Origin: Effrenium voratum
Lineage: Eukaryota; Sar; Dinophyceae; Suessiales; Symbiodiniaceae
Assembly: GCA_963377175.1 (NCBI GenBank)
Contig: CAUJNA010003297.1
Span: 252,191 to 316,190, forward strand
Direction of reading: 5' to 3'
Length of the DNA stretch: 64,000 bases
Below, piece after piece: positions 24,501 to 36,029 of this stretch (position 1 is its first letter; each line of letters begins with the position of its first letter). A program made the translations under genes and the position numbers. Below the pieces are notes generated by a model. That model did no database searches, was not told the origin of the DNA, and was given only the letters and a program-made list of their open reading frames with translations.

Positions 24501-27500
24501 ATGCGAGGAATCAGGCCTTCATGGAATCCAAGAATCTGGGCCAGAAGTCCGAGAAGAGCGGCCTAGCGTCGTGGACTCCACTCCTGAAGTTTCAACGTGC
24601 CGCACCTGTCCACCGCTTTCAGCGTCTCCTTGGTCCCTGCGTCCACACCTGAACACTCGGCCAAGCTCCCAACTAGATGTCCCTCTTCAAACCTGCATGT
24701 GAATCCCTCCTTGGCCTCGGCTTGCCTGTCCCATGCAATGCACTGAGATGCCGGCTCACGTACAACTGCGTGATGGGACTCAGGGTTCGGATGGCCTCGG
24801 GAAACCTTAGGTCTTCGGCACGAGGCCTCTCTTGTTGCCAGCAATGCCAGAAATCAAGCCAAAACAGCACTAAATAGCACTAGCCACAACCAACAAGCCA
24901 TGCTTAAACTACTTGCCTGTTTTTGGATTGAGGTATGCAGTAAGCAGCCATGAACCATTTTCGGCTTCTTCTTTGCAGTAACTATGCCACAGTGGAAAGG
25001 AGTGTGCCCAAAAGCCACAAAAACATGGCGCCTAACTACTGACCGCAGCACACATGTTTGGGAATGAATGTGTCAAAATGTTGAAGACCCACCCATCCTT
25101 TACAAACCAACGACTACCATGACTACCATTTCGAAACATAGGCATGTGTCGGCAAGAGAACTGCAGCTTCACCCGCGACTCTGCGTTGGCGTGTCCAGCT
25201 GAGCATCAAGCTGTGCATTCGTCACCAGGAAAGTGCTGATCCTTAGTCAACATGGACCCAACAAGCAATTCCATGCCGGATGCCTCTCTGGACCTAAAGC
25301 CATGGCCCTTTTCAAAGGGAGACACAATCTCCAAGCGGTGCTCTCCAGATTGTATGTAAACAAGGGGGGGGTAGAAAGCTTGAGCAGTTTGGGTGCGACA
25401 GCAAACACTGCCAACTGCGAGGCGGTCAGATGTAGCCAGTCTCTCCCGAAAAGATTCTATTTCCGAGCGGGCAATGGCCAAAATTGTGTCCGGTCTATGG
25501 GTAACCACAATGTCACAGCTCTGGGCTGTGCAATGAACGCACGACGCAAATACAAGCTGCTGCTCAAGTATCATACACACGGATGCGGTGCCTCTGGTTG
25601 GAACTACTATCGAACAGAAACTGATAACTATGCTTATAGATCATTGGCCAATCCGAAGACGAAATGAATGGTTAAACAAAAATAATTGCTCAGCTCAGCA
25701 CATGGTGGCCACAACAAGGCTGCGCAACTCTGAATTAATCAAATGAAAACCAACGTTGCTTGTACCCAAATAACGTCGAGGCAAAACCTTTGTCTAAACC
25801 AGATGCATGTATGGTTCATCATGACAGGCCTGAACAATGTCTTCCTGCATACTGAACTGGAAACCAATGTTATCGGTCTTGTCTCTTCCTTATCATTTTT
25901 CCGGACAAACCATTAACCCAGTAAACCTTGCAGGGTTGTCTTGTCAATCATATCCATATATCATGTGTCTGAATATACCATATAACATATGATCTACTTG
26001 TTTCTCGCCAGCATGGTGTTTGATTATTGCTCGCATTACGGTCCAAGCTGTCGTCATGCCGTCAGGTAGCACAGGCACAAGCGTTGACAAATGTAAAGCA
26101 CACGACGTCAATTCTCAAAAACACCTCGTGGCCTCACGAAACCGTGCTTTTTTGTGGAAGCAAGCATTAGCGTTGGTGCATTCGATTAATCATTGTCGTC
26201 ACGGATCTCGGCTGCAGTAGCAGTAGCAGTAGTAATAGCAGTAGGAATTCGAAGTCATAGTCTGCAGTCGTGGTGGCGGTGGTGGTGCTGGTGCTGGTGG
26301 TGGTTGTATCCGTAGAAGCAGTAATAGTAGCAGTAGTAATAGTAGTAGTAGTAGTAGTAGTAGTCGTAGTAGTCGTGGTGGTAGTAGTAGTAGTAGTAGT
26401 AGCAGTAATAACAGTAGCAGCAGCAGCAGCAATAGCACTGGGTACTGCAGCAGCAGCTGCAGCAGCAACAGAAACCACAGGAATTGTGTGACTGTAGTCA
26501 TTTACTTTGTTTTGCCTTTTCGGTGTTGTGTGTCCGCTTCGAATAAGTATGCACGATTCTTGTAGACGTCACGGAGTATTGCTAGTTCAACAAAACACAT
26601 TCATTGCATACTCAACGCCGATGCCAGACATGCCCAAATTGACCACATTGGCCGAAGCCATCCAACGAGGCAAGGGCTGCCTCTGGTGTAGCTCGTTCAC
26701 CAGCTCATTGATCCTGGGGTACCTAGCTCAGGATTTCTTTCAAGACAAACACAAAAACTAAAACCACAGTTTCAACCGTACCCAGCAGGACTTGCGCTTG
26801 CAACGGAGCCACAGAACCAAGGCTATCGTGGCAAGGGGGCACATGATGGGCTCGCCCACCAAGGATAAAGCGCAGTGCCTGTGCCCAGGCAACTGGAACT
26901 CGACTGAGCCACAAAGCTGGGAAACGCGCCTCACTGTCATGGCTTCTTCGAAGCGCTCCTTCTTGACACCGGGAATGCCTCGGCAGGATGTGAATTGCTT
27001 TCAGATTGTCCCGCAGGACCAAAAATGCAGACAAATGGCGCAAGCAAACGGCATGCGGCGTGTCTATTGGACTCGAGCCTTTTCCTTTTCCACACTGCTC
27101 TGAGTGCTTGACCTTTGCACTCCCGGATCATCCTGGCGCGAACGTGTGGCAGTTCGTGCCATGGCCGCGGCTTGTGCCACCTCCTGTGCTGCTCAACGCC
27201 TTCAGCAACGATCCTGAGCAGCGGTCCCGAGCTTCGGGCTGACTGGCAACAAGATGTAATAAGTGAATAAGGGTTCCCACAGGATCTTGCCAAGGGCTGA
27301 AAATAGGCGACAATGTGTTCAGAACCTGAGCCAATCTCTGAAGACCTCTGCAATCGGAGAATCAGCCAAGTCTCTGGTCAGGAGGGTCCATGGACCACTT
27401 CCATTCAGTTCCTGAGACTGCGCAAACACGCACGTGGACTCAAACCAGCAGCTGCTACACACACACACAATTCAGGAAGGATGTTGATCAGCGGATAAAT

Positions 27501-29996
27501 CAAACTAGGAAAGCTGTGCTATGTCTGCCAGAGTGTATTCTCAGCTCCCCGCCAACTGGATTCTTGTGATGCCGCCAGCAGAAGACACATTTGTTGGCAC
27601 CTGAAATGAGGGCATGTGCAATTTCAGACGCGTCCAGGGGAGGCAGAATGGAGATGCTCTAAGCTCACCAAATTTGGTGAGCGCCACCAGTCATTAACCT
27701 TTTGATCAATCTGGCGGACTCTTCGAAAGAAAAAAAAGGCAATAGCCAGTCAAATCAAAAGGGGTCTCTTACTCCTGGGTTCCGTATTGCAACTGGTAAA
27801 CTCAGCAAATACTGGGTGCGTCACATGCCAGAGAGGGCGTTGCCTCCATACCTCAGTCTCATGTTTACCCTTGCAAAGAGTTGCACTCTGAAGCCTATCA
27901 ATACCAGCAATATTATGAAGGGGAAACCACCTGCATAAGTGGATGCGTAACAGCATCGGACCGACAAGGTGCACTGAGGTCTTTGTTGGAAAAATCAACT
28001 AACTGTGGACTTCAATGGAATATACCTTAAACATAGTAAGGTGCAACCAGGCCTCTCAAAGCATCACAGCTCGTGTCTGTCCTTCAATCCCTCTTTTAAA
28101 GCTTTCTGCCAAGGCCAGCCCTCAAACAATCCGGAGTAAATTGAAGCCTCCCACATGCCAGCTGCATACTATCACTATCCATTCATCCAATTAATACTTC
28201 TGCCCGGTCTGAGAGACCGGCACTGGTAGGATGTGATACCGTAGAAGGAATGCTTGTAGCAGCCTCCTCGACCTGACCGCACTGCGTTCAGACACAAGGC
28301 CGAGAATGTGTTATTGCAAAACAAAGAAGCAACCGATCCAATCAACAGAAGAGTCTGGATTAGCACGCAAAGAAGGCCAGGAAACATTAGATTTAGATTC
28401 CCCAGGTTCCTTAGCCCTATTAGCAGGCGGAAATGCTTGCTCCCTGCACCCGGAGGGTACCTAGAAGATCAATTTCTCGAAGGGGACCCCTCAGGTTCCA
28501 TGGCAACGTGCAGAGCTGCTCGGCTGGCGTTACGTTCGTTGGGTTGGGCATTCGTCAAAATAGGCCCCTTCAAAGAAAGGGCTTAAGAAAGAGTTGAAGA
28601 CTTCAAAGGGCTTAAAAAAAAAACGAGAGGCCCTGTTAGATCTGCGCGACGGGCTGACGGCTGCACCTCGGAGCTGGTGCTTGGTCCAGCGGCACAGCTT
28701 CACTGCGGAGTGGGAGCCCACGATCTTGTAACCTCGCGAAGGGACGCATCAAAAACTAATGAGCAAACCTCATGGTCAAAGCACACCGGTTGGCATGGAT
28801 GAAAGCCGATTTGAATGTTGAAAGTAGCCAAAATTATTAGAAGCAAACATCATAGCTACTGTATAAATCATGCACAACTGAATATTGCTCCGGTCAGATA
28901 TTAACTGCCGCACTCGGAACAGAGCTAGAAACAAAACCAGGGAGCTTTATCAGGGATCAATGATGAAGGAGGATTGCTTGAGGGATTCTGTTTGGGAGTT
29001 GCGGACAAATTGAATCGGAAAGGGCGGTCACCAAACATTAAAAAAACTCCCTATGGGGGTACACGCGAGCCTTCAGGCGAGTCAGTGGACCATCTCTCAG
29101 CACATTTTTTGAAAGGGATCAGCCAGCCATTCAAGGCGCCAGCATGTTCAAACGAACCTCAACCGTTTCCCCAGCTGGCCCAACAAGAACAAATAAAGAG
29201 CATCTAAAACGGCAAGCACCAGTGATGGCCATTGTACATCCGAATGGTCAGTGAACAACGCGCGATCACAAGGTGCATACATTGACAGAGGCGATTCCGT
29301 ACCAAGTACAGCACAAGTATGTGTGGCACGCTCGACAGCACATGGCATAAATTCTGCTGTGTTGATATGACCAAAGCATAGTTTGAGCATTCTCTGCAAA
29401 AAACACTGGCAGCGCCAAGAACAACATAGCCTCAAACTGTTTTGGACAGTTCATGCGCGCTGACCAGGTTAGGAGTCTGAAGCGTGGTCCATGTTCGGAG
29501 AGGATGCCTTAGCAATCTGGTGGCATACGCAGTTGCCCTGACTGCAAAACCTTCTCAGTTCCCAAGGCCGAAGCCCTCTTTGGTGAGCTGTGCCCGGTGC
29601 TTGCTGGTAAGCATGGGCCGCTCCTGCATGCAGGTTGATCTGCCAAGGTGCAAATCATACACAGGTTTTAGCAGTGTTGAGCGCTTGCCAGCCATTGTTC
29701 GGTGGCCAATGTCTCGCACAAAGGTCTCGTTGCGCACAACGCCAAGTATGCCCATTCTACATTTTTTGCTACAGCCCGTTCGACATGAGCTATATTCAAT
29801 GGGTGGACAGGTGACCTTCACACTTGATCCTCCGGGGTTCCCTGCCCCCGATTTCAACCTACGCTAAAGTTCAACATGTTCAACCCTAAACCTAGGATTA
29901 AACTCTGTTCCATCTAAAAACCTGTACCAAATCTTCCTGCGGCTGTCCTTGGTGCCGGTGCTGGCACAGCCCTCTGCGAGCTCCTCGACATCTGAC
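21546..29996 (-). CDS. TYW1: TYW1: radical-SAM tRNA 4-demethylwyosine synthase (multi-exon, ends incomplete)
   Basis: TYW1 builds the tricyclic 4-demethylwyosine base from 1-methylguanosine-37 of tRNA-Phe and pyruvate, using a [4Fe-4S] cluster and SAM, in wybutosine synthesis. I read 25 exons, 5' to 3' on the minus strand: 29937-29996, 29575-29623, 28667-28732, 28218-28272, 27825-27851, 27553-27600, 27375-27411, 27181-27213, 27113-27132, 26930-26978, 26843-26878, 26681-26722, 25212-25241, 24756-24805, 24606-24648, 24517-24562, 24240-24290, about 23982-24028, 23843-23900, 23579-23620, 23366-23398, 22839-22884, 22506-22532, about 22123-22177, 21546-21609. Diagnostic peptides include GSHSAVKLCRW, RGRGGCYKHSFYG, the cluster motif CANKCVFCWRHH, HCALSLVGEPIMYP, FLVTNAQ, QRTVYRLTLVK, DFIEIKSVTFCG and TWIDYDRF. 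Reading phase is kept across most junctions. At least one exon is missing between the first two listed, and probably one near 22.5-22.8 kb. The N-terminal flavodoxin domain and the last exon were not found. Family assignment is secure; exon edges at 24.0/23.9 kb and 22.1 kb are uncertain. Confidence 0.93.
26212..26475. repeat. GTA/GCA trinucleotide microsatellite in a TYW1 intron
   Basis: Long imperfect (AGT)n, (GGT)n and (AGC)n runs inside the 1439-bp intron between the exons at 26681-26722 and 25212-25241. Open frames here encode only homopolymers. Confidence 0.95.
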
Positions 29997-31545
29997 CTAA
30001 ATTCGCCGCGTAGGTCCCGTGATGTCCCATTTCATGGGTGTAGCATAAGTCAGTGGGAGCTCTAGTGATCTTGAAATACAACTGCTCTTAATGCCATCTT
30101 ACTCATTCTGTGGGACTCTTCACTGCTTGGGTCCGTTCTGGTTGAAGTTGAAACAGATGGCACAACATCAACCAGGCTGACTGCTTGATCACTAGCTTAG
30201 CTATGTAAGAGCAACAACATGAGCCGCTCAGCCACGCGGAGCACCGGAACAGGTCTGAGGTCCCTGGCGCTTCTGCTTTCGCCGCATCACCTGTGAGCTG
30301 GGCAACTGGTGCTCCAAAAGCATGGCATCACACCGGCGCTGTGTCAAAGACTTTCTAACCGGAATCTCTGCTCACATGACTGAAACCAATTGCTCGCATC
30401 ACTTGCTCAAGAGGTGCAAGATAGCACAACAGTCCTCACGCCAATGCAACACTGTTAAGACTGTTCAGATGCGAATGCACTGCTGCCACAAAACTATGCT
30501 GCACCAGGCGCGCCATTTATGCAAATATCTTTACCGGAAGGATTCACTGTATTGGTGTTGATCTCATTGTGATTGTTTCGTCATACCCCCAAGGCGCTAA
30601 TTATAGTTGAAAGCTCCCATGATGTTGTAGAAGGCTGCTTCAACTAAACAAAGTTCAGCACAAAAAACAAGCACAAAGCCGCCAACAATTGATCACACCT
30701 TTAGATTATAAAGGTCTTCAATATGTGCGATCCGCTGCAACATACAATTCAACTGTTGCAAGCTTGGTGGGCTTCAGAAGGGCAGCCAACCTGCATGAAC
30801 ATGCACTACAACACGATACCAAGCACACTCAGTACATCCTGCAAGCACCCAACAACGTCTTCAGCTTAATCGGGATACCTCAATGTCAACCAACACTAGC
30901 GGCAAGCATTCTCCTTCGAAGCTTCTAAAACAACGGCGCTCGTCTTTGTGTGTCTCGCTTGCATCCAGCGTCCAGCCGAGGCCAGCTTCGTCCTTAGCAT
31001 GCAAACAAGCAAAGTGCAAGCTGACAAACACACCAATATGTCCAAGCAAATACAATACATAAACCCAGACAATCCACTCAACAAGCCAAGCCCTACCAAT
31101 TGTATCAATCCAAATCCAACCCAATCCAATCCGTTGAAACCATGCAATCACATTCATCAATCCACTTGTTCATCAATCACTGCACTAAGCCAATAGACCA
31201 ATGATTGACCTGTCAGTACATCACTATCCCAATCCATCAATCCCCATACCCCATTCAAGCAAACAACAACGCGAGCAGGCATCTGCCTACCTTCGTGTTC
31301 ATGCGGCCGTATCTCTTCCCGTGTCTGTCGACCAATTCATGAACGGGTCAATCGATCCTCTAATCAATCTGCTCGCGCATCATTCTGCCAAATTGTGTAA
31401 AGGTGAACATCAGGACCTTTTTCAAAGCGAACTCCGCATTGGATTTGGAAGGAAAACACAGGAACCAGTATGAGGACTGTAAATCATGACAACCTCATGT
31501 TTCCAACATTCCAACAAACATGTTTCTCCACCCACACGCCAAAGC
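29997..31545. other. Upstream TYW1 region, exons not resolved
   Basis: If the Ala/Glu-rich exon at 31546-31783 belongs to TYW1, this is an intron. Otherwise it holds missing upstream exons. The 30.95-31.25 kb part is CAATCC-rich low-complexity sequence. Confidence 0.45.
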
Positions 31546-31783
31546 TCCTCGCTGGACTCCATCGCCGGCACCTCTGCCTTCACTTCCGGAGGTGTCTCCT
31601 CCGCCGCGAAATCTTCGGCCTCTGCAGCCTCTGCAGCCTCTGCGGGCGCGGCGGCCGCGGCTGCCGCAGCTGCCGCGGCGTCTGCGCCGCAGATGCGGCG
31701 CAGGACGGTGGCCACGTGGCGCCACTTCCGCTTCAGCGGCTTCTTGGCGCAGCGGGAGGTTTGGAAGTGGCACCAGGAGATGC
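31546..31783 (-). CDS. Candidate Ala/Glu-rich exon, possibly TYW1 inter-domain linker
   Basis: Minus-strand open segment from an AG|G acceptor (CGAG|GCATCTCC at 31783) to a likely GC donor (GAGGA|GCTTTG). It reads a Cys/Lys/Arg-rich part (GISWCHFQTSRCAKKPLKRK), then an 11-residue alanine run, then an acidic segment ending AMESSEE. Eukaryotic TYW1 has a long low-complexity acidic linker between the flavodoxin and radical-SAM domains. This exon lies about 1.5 kb upstream of the first assigned TYW1 exon on the same strand, so it may be that linker. The plus strand is also open here (Ser/Ala-rich), and the choice of strand rests on codon and residue composition only. Confidence 0.4.
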
Positions 31784-32336
31784 CTCGGCGCAAGGCCCGT
31801 GGAATGGGCGCCTACTAATTCGACGCCCATGCGGGAGACGCACCCTTGGCCAAAGTGCTTTCCCCTCCTGTCTGAGCACATCCGGTTGTAAATCTAGAGG
31901 GCAGGGAAGTGCACTTTTTGCTGCTGCTACATGTTGTGCATGTTGATCTGCTTGTGCATGCAGGTCTATGTCTAGTGTTTGCACTTGATTTGCTTATGGT
32001 GAGCTCCTTTTGAATAAGTTGTGCTTGAATATTAACTGATTTGCAGAGGAAACTCGCTTGGAAAATAATTCAAATTGAAATTCATTTTGACATAGAACAC
32101 TTAATATTTGACTTCTAATTTAAAATGGAAATCCTGATTGGATTATATATGTCCTTCAAGTCAGTTAGAATTGAGCCGGATTTGACAAACATAAAGTATA
32201 ATACATAGATTATTTAGAGGTCCACATATCGTGCCTTTTTCCCCACATCTTTGTGCGGGGTTCTTACTTTTACCGCTCGTCGTCCGCGCGCCGCGTCTCC
32301 TTCTCCTCCTCCCCCCGCCCTCCCTCCTCATCACTG

Positions 32337-32655
32337 TCTCACTCACTCACTCACTCACTCACTCACTCACTCACTCACTCACTCACTCACTCACTCTCAC
32401 TCACTCACTTACACTCACTCAACTCACACTCACTCACTCACACTCACTCACGCTCACTCACACTCACTCACTCACACTCACTCACTCACACTCACTCACA
32501 CTCACTCACTCACTCACTCACTCACTCACACTCACTCACTCACTCACTCACGCTCACTCACACTCACTCACTCACACTCACTCTCATTCACTCACTCTCA
32601 TTCACTCACTCACTCACTCACTCGCTCGCTCACTCACTCACTCACACTCGCTGAC
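32337..32655. repeat. CTCA tetranucleotide microsatellite
   Basis: About 320 bp of (CTCA)n with ACTC, GCTC and ATTC variants, running directly into the GC-rich minisatellite. Confidence 0.97.
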
Positions 32656-33712
32656 TCACGGCAGCTGTCTAGAGGGACAGGATGTTGTCGCGCGCGCGGC
32701 GGGGGGTGTGCGAAATCGTGGCAGGCGCAGCACTTTGGCGATGCCGTTGCCGAAGTCGTGGCAGGCGCAGCATTCTGTGCATCTGGGTGTGTGTTTGTGT
32801 GGCAGGGGTAGCATTCGGCAGCTGTCTAGAGGGACAGGATGTTGTCGCGCGCGCGGCGGGGGGTGTGCGAAATCGTGGCAGGCGCAGCACTTTGGCGATG
32901 CCGTTGCCTCTGTCGTGGCAGGCGCTGCATTCTGTGCATCTGGGTGTGGAGATGCCATTGCCGAAGTCGTGGCAGGCGCAGCATTCTGTGCATCTGGGTG
33001 TGTGTTTGTGTGGCAGGGGCAGAAATTTGCGGCTGTCTAAAGGGACAGGATGTTGGCGCGCGCGCGGCGGGGGGCGTGCGAAATCGTGGCAGGCGCAGCA
33101 CTTTGGCGATGCCGTTGCCGAAGTCGTGGCAGGCGCAGCATTCTGTGCATCTGGGTGTGTGTTTGTGTGGCAGGGGCAGCAGGCAGCTGTCTAAAAGGAC
33201 AGGATGTTGTCGCGCGCGCGGCGGGGGGCGTGCGAAATCGTGGCAGGCGCAGCGTTCGGCAGCTGTCTAGGATGTTGTCGCGCGCGCGGCGGGGGGCGTG
33301 CGAAATCGTGGCAGGCGCAGCACTTTGGCGATGCCGTTGCCGTGGCAGGCGCAGCACTTTGGCGATGCCGTTGCCGAAGTCGTGGCAGGCGCAGCATTCT
33401 GTGCATCTGGGTGTGTGTTTGTGTGGCAGGGGCAGCATTTGGCAGCTGTCTAGAGGGACAGGATGTTGTCGCGCGCGCGGCGGGGGGCGTGCGAAATCGT
33501 GGCAGGCGCAGCGTTCGGCAGCTGTCTAACGGGACAGGATGTTGTCGCGCGCGCGGCGGGGGGCGTGCGAAATCGTGGCAGGCGCAGCGCGCGCGGCGGG
33601 GGGCGTGCGAAATCGTGGCAGGCGCAGCACTTTGGCGATGCCGTTGCCGAAGTCGTGGCAGGCGCTGCATTCTGTGCATCTGGGTGTGGAGATGCCATTG
33701 CCGAAGTCGTGG
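32656..33712. repeat. GC-rich minisatellite of about 150 bp with nested sub-repeats
   Basis: The full unit runs GGCAGCTGTCTAGAGGGACA, then a GCGCGCGCGG core, GCGAAATCGTGGCAGGCGCA, GGCGATGCCGTTGCC and GCATCTGGGTGTGTG. Complete or truncated copies start near 32661, 32818, 33030, 33184, 33260, 33442, 33519 and 33588. The sub-repeat TCGTGGCAGGCGCAGC occurs more than a dozen times. Open frames across it on both strands are repeat artefacts. Confidence 0.95.
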
Positions 33713-34557
33713 ATGAGCTGCTCCAAGTTGGATAAGCTGCTCCACGGCTGCCCTGCCAAGCCCTCGGCGCTGCTGATGGATTCACAATGTAGGCGGAGCG
33801 GTCCGCGTTCTGTCGACATTCCAGCCGCAGCGCGCACCTTCATTGGAACCTTTCAGGAAGGCAGGCCCTGCAGGTTCCCCGCGGAGAAGCCTTGAGATGG
33901 ACATCTGACTGAAAAAGCTTGACTTCATCGTCCAACGGATACCACAGTGCTATTTCTCTTTGGGAAAGTGTCCAGATCTTCTCCGATGCTGAGCTGCAAG
34001 ATGACCTCCTGAGACGCACGTGCGGCGCAGCCAATAATCTAACAAGATGGACTAAGTTCGCGAATGTCTCGAACTTGCTTTGTTTTGTTGATTAGCGGCT
34101 CGGGCTGCAGTAGGTTAGCAACGCCTGCGATGAAAAGAGCGCGCTAGACCTGCTCTGTAATCGCATCCATACAAGGGGCGCACGGTACATGTGTGTGGAC
34201 ATTTGAACTCACATCCTTGGCAAAAACATAGCATGTGGGGTTATCCGGTCCTTTAATTTTTATCTAGCTCCCAGTCTACCATGGTCAGCTACACAGTAAA
34301 GCTGTGTTGTGTAGCGTTTTTCATGCTAAACTTACATCTCCACCAATGGCCGCCCCCAAAACTTCTTTTTCAATAGAATTCAGATGGGACTCAAGGAACA
34401 CATCCAATCAGAAATTATATTCAAAATTGGAACTCAAACAAGGCCTAGACTGATTATTTTTCAAACTAGCATATTACACAGGATCTCCTTTCCAATAGAC
34501 TGTTTGCTTACAAATCAGTCAACGTTCAAGCAAAATTCGCCTCGAAAAAGAATCTTC
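33713..34557. other. Unassigned sequence between minisatellite and GC-rich repeats
   Basis: No gene seen. A minus-strand frame near 33890-34000 (LWYPLDDEVKLFQSDVHLKA) is open but unsupported. The flavodoxin half of TYW1 would be expected in this direction but was not recognised. Confidence 0.4.
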
Positions 34558-34650
34558 GCTTTCCCCCCCCCTCACCCATGTCGGCTGGCCCACGGCGGGC
34601 CTTTTTGCTTTCCCCCCCCCCTCACCCATGTCGGCTGGCCCAAAATCCTG
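34558..34650. repeat. Tandem duplication of about 48 bp
   Basis: CTTTCCCCCCCCTCACCCATG followed by TCGGCTGGCCCA occurs twice in direct succession, followed each time by CGGCGGGCCTT-like sequence. Confidence 0.85.
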
Positions 34651-34754
34651 TCCGGCGGGCCTTGAAATTTTCGGGGTTCGTCGGCGTCCAGCTCCATGAT
34701 TCTATTTTTGTCTGAAAAACTAAAAAAATGCTTTTTTGTCCTAAAAGCATGATC

Positions 34755-35725
34755 TCCTGCTGGCCAGGCCCGCCTGCTGGCCAGGCCTGTCAGCCCAGCC
34801 CACCCAGCCTGCCCAGCCCAGCCTGCCCAGCCCAGCCTGCCCAGCCCAGGCGGCGCATCTCAGGGCATGCCAGCCAGGCCCGCTCACGTGTCTTAGACTC
34901 AAGCTATGCCAGCTACTAAGCCTGTCTGACGTGCCCCTCAGTCCGGCTGCCCAAGCTGGCGTGTCTTACGTGTCTGTGACTGGCAGGCCCAGCCCAGCCA
35001 GCAACTCGCCACCCAGCCTCAGGCCCAAGTGTGTGTGAAACCTGCCCAGCCCAGGCCCCGGCGCATCTCAGAGCATGCCAGCGTGCCAAGGTCAGGTTTG
35101 TCTAACGTGTCTGAGACTGGCCTCAGGCCAACAACCAGTCTCACGTGTCTGAGACTGGTCTCAAGCTATGCCAGCTACTAAGCCTGTCTGACGTGCCCCA
35201 GCCCCTCAGTCCGGCTGCCCAAGCAGCTCAGGTCAGCCTGGCAGGCCTTGACCTCCTGCTCGCGTCTGGCGCCCAGCAGGCCCAGCCTCTTCGGCGCAGT
35301 CTGAGACTGGTCTCAAAGTATGCCAGCCTCCCGCCTGCTGGCGTGTCTTACGTGTCTGCAACTGGCCTCGGGCCCAGCCCAGCCAGCAACTCGCCACCCA
35401 GCCTCAGGCCCAAGTGTGTATGAAACAGGCCTTGCCCATCCAGCAACCCGGCCCAAGTTCCATTCGCAACCAGCAGCGTAGTCCGGCTGCCCGGCAGCCA
35501 GCAACCCACCCATGGCTTCGCAGCCTCGTGGCTGAGACTAGCTTCAGGCCCAGCCTGCCCAGCCCAGGCCCCGGCGCATGTCAGGGCAGCCACTAGGCCG
35601 GCCCCCAGCTCCCAGCTGGCACCAGCAGGCTCAGCCCAGCGTGCCAAGGTCAGGTTTGTCTAACGTGTCTGAGACTGGCCTCAGGCTCTCTGACGTGCCC
35701 CAGCCCCCCAGTCCGGCTGCTCACA
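34755..35725. repeat. CCCAGCC-rich GC-rich repeat region with nested duplications
   Basis: Short CCCAGCCTGCC words, plus at least three longer internal duplications: 34905-34950 with 35170-35220, 34962-35040 with 35343-35424, and 35084-35129 with 35641-35686. The recurring phrase GTGTCTGAGACTGGCCTCAG links the copies. No gene was seen here. Confidence 0.85.
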
Positions 35726-35797
35726 AGTTTTCAGTAGGATTCGGACCTTCCCAACACTGGATTTCGGTGTTCCTGACCCTTCCCTCAAACTAGGCTG

Positions 35798-35832
35798 GGC
35801 CGAGGCGGGCAACGCGAAGCGTTTACAATTAA
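35798..35832 (+). repeat. Dispersed 35-bp sequence, copy 2
   Basis: Second copy of the sequence at 17393-17426, with one inserted base. The flanks are unrelated in the two places. Confidence 0.75.
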
Positions 35833-36029
35833 CTAACGACGTAGTCGAAACATAATTTATGCGTTGGGTTGCTTGGCTTTCTTGAGGTTTACTTTGCTTG
35901 TTTCTGGTCTTTGGCAGGGCTGATCCGTTGGAAAGACTGTCTGAGTGTTTTTTCCCCACTGGACAGGAAGGGGTTGTTAGATTTTATGTTGGAATCCGCG
36001 TTTGCGATGCTTCTACACCACGCCCCCGC

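Noticed and set aside
26167..26501. Thr-, Leu- and Val-rich ORFs
   Set aside because: Translations of the trinucleotide repeat inside a TYW1 intron.
27255..27300. Minus-strand WQDPVGT, resembling the NPVGT motif of TYW1
   Set aside because: The true motif is assembled from the exons at 27553-27600 and 27375-27411 in phase; this one lies in the following intron, without acceptor support.
32231..33900. Long ORFs on both strands (up to 269 residues)
   Set aside because: They lie wholly in the CTCA microsatellite and the GC-rich minisatellite; several frames are open at once, which shows repeat periodicity rather than coding.
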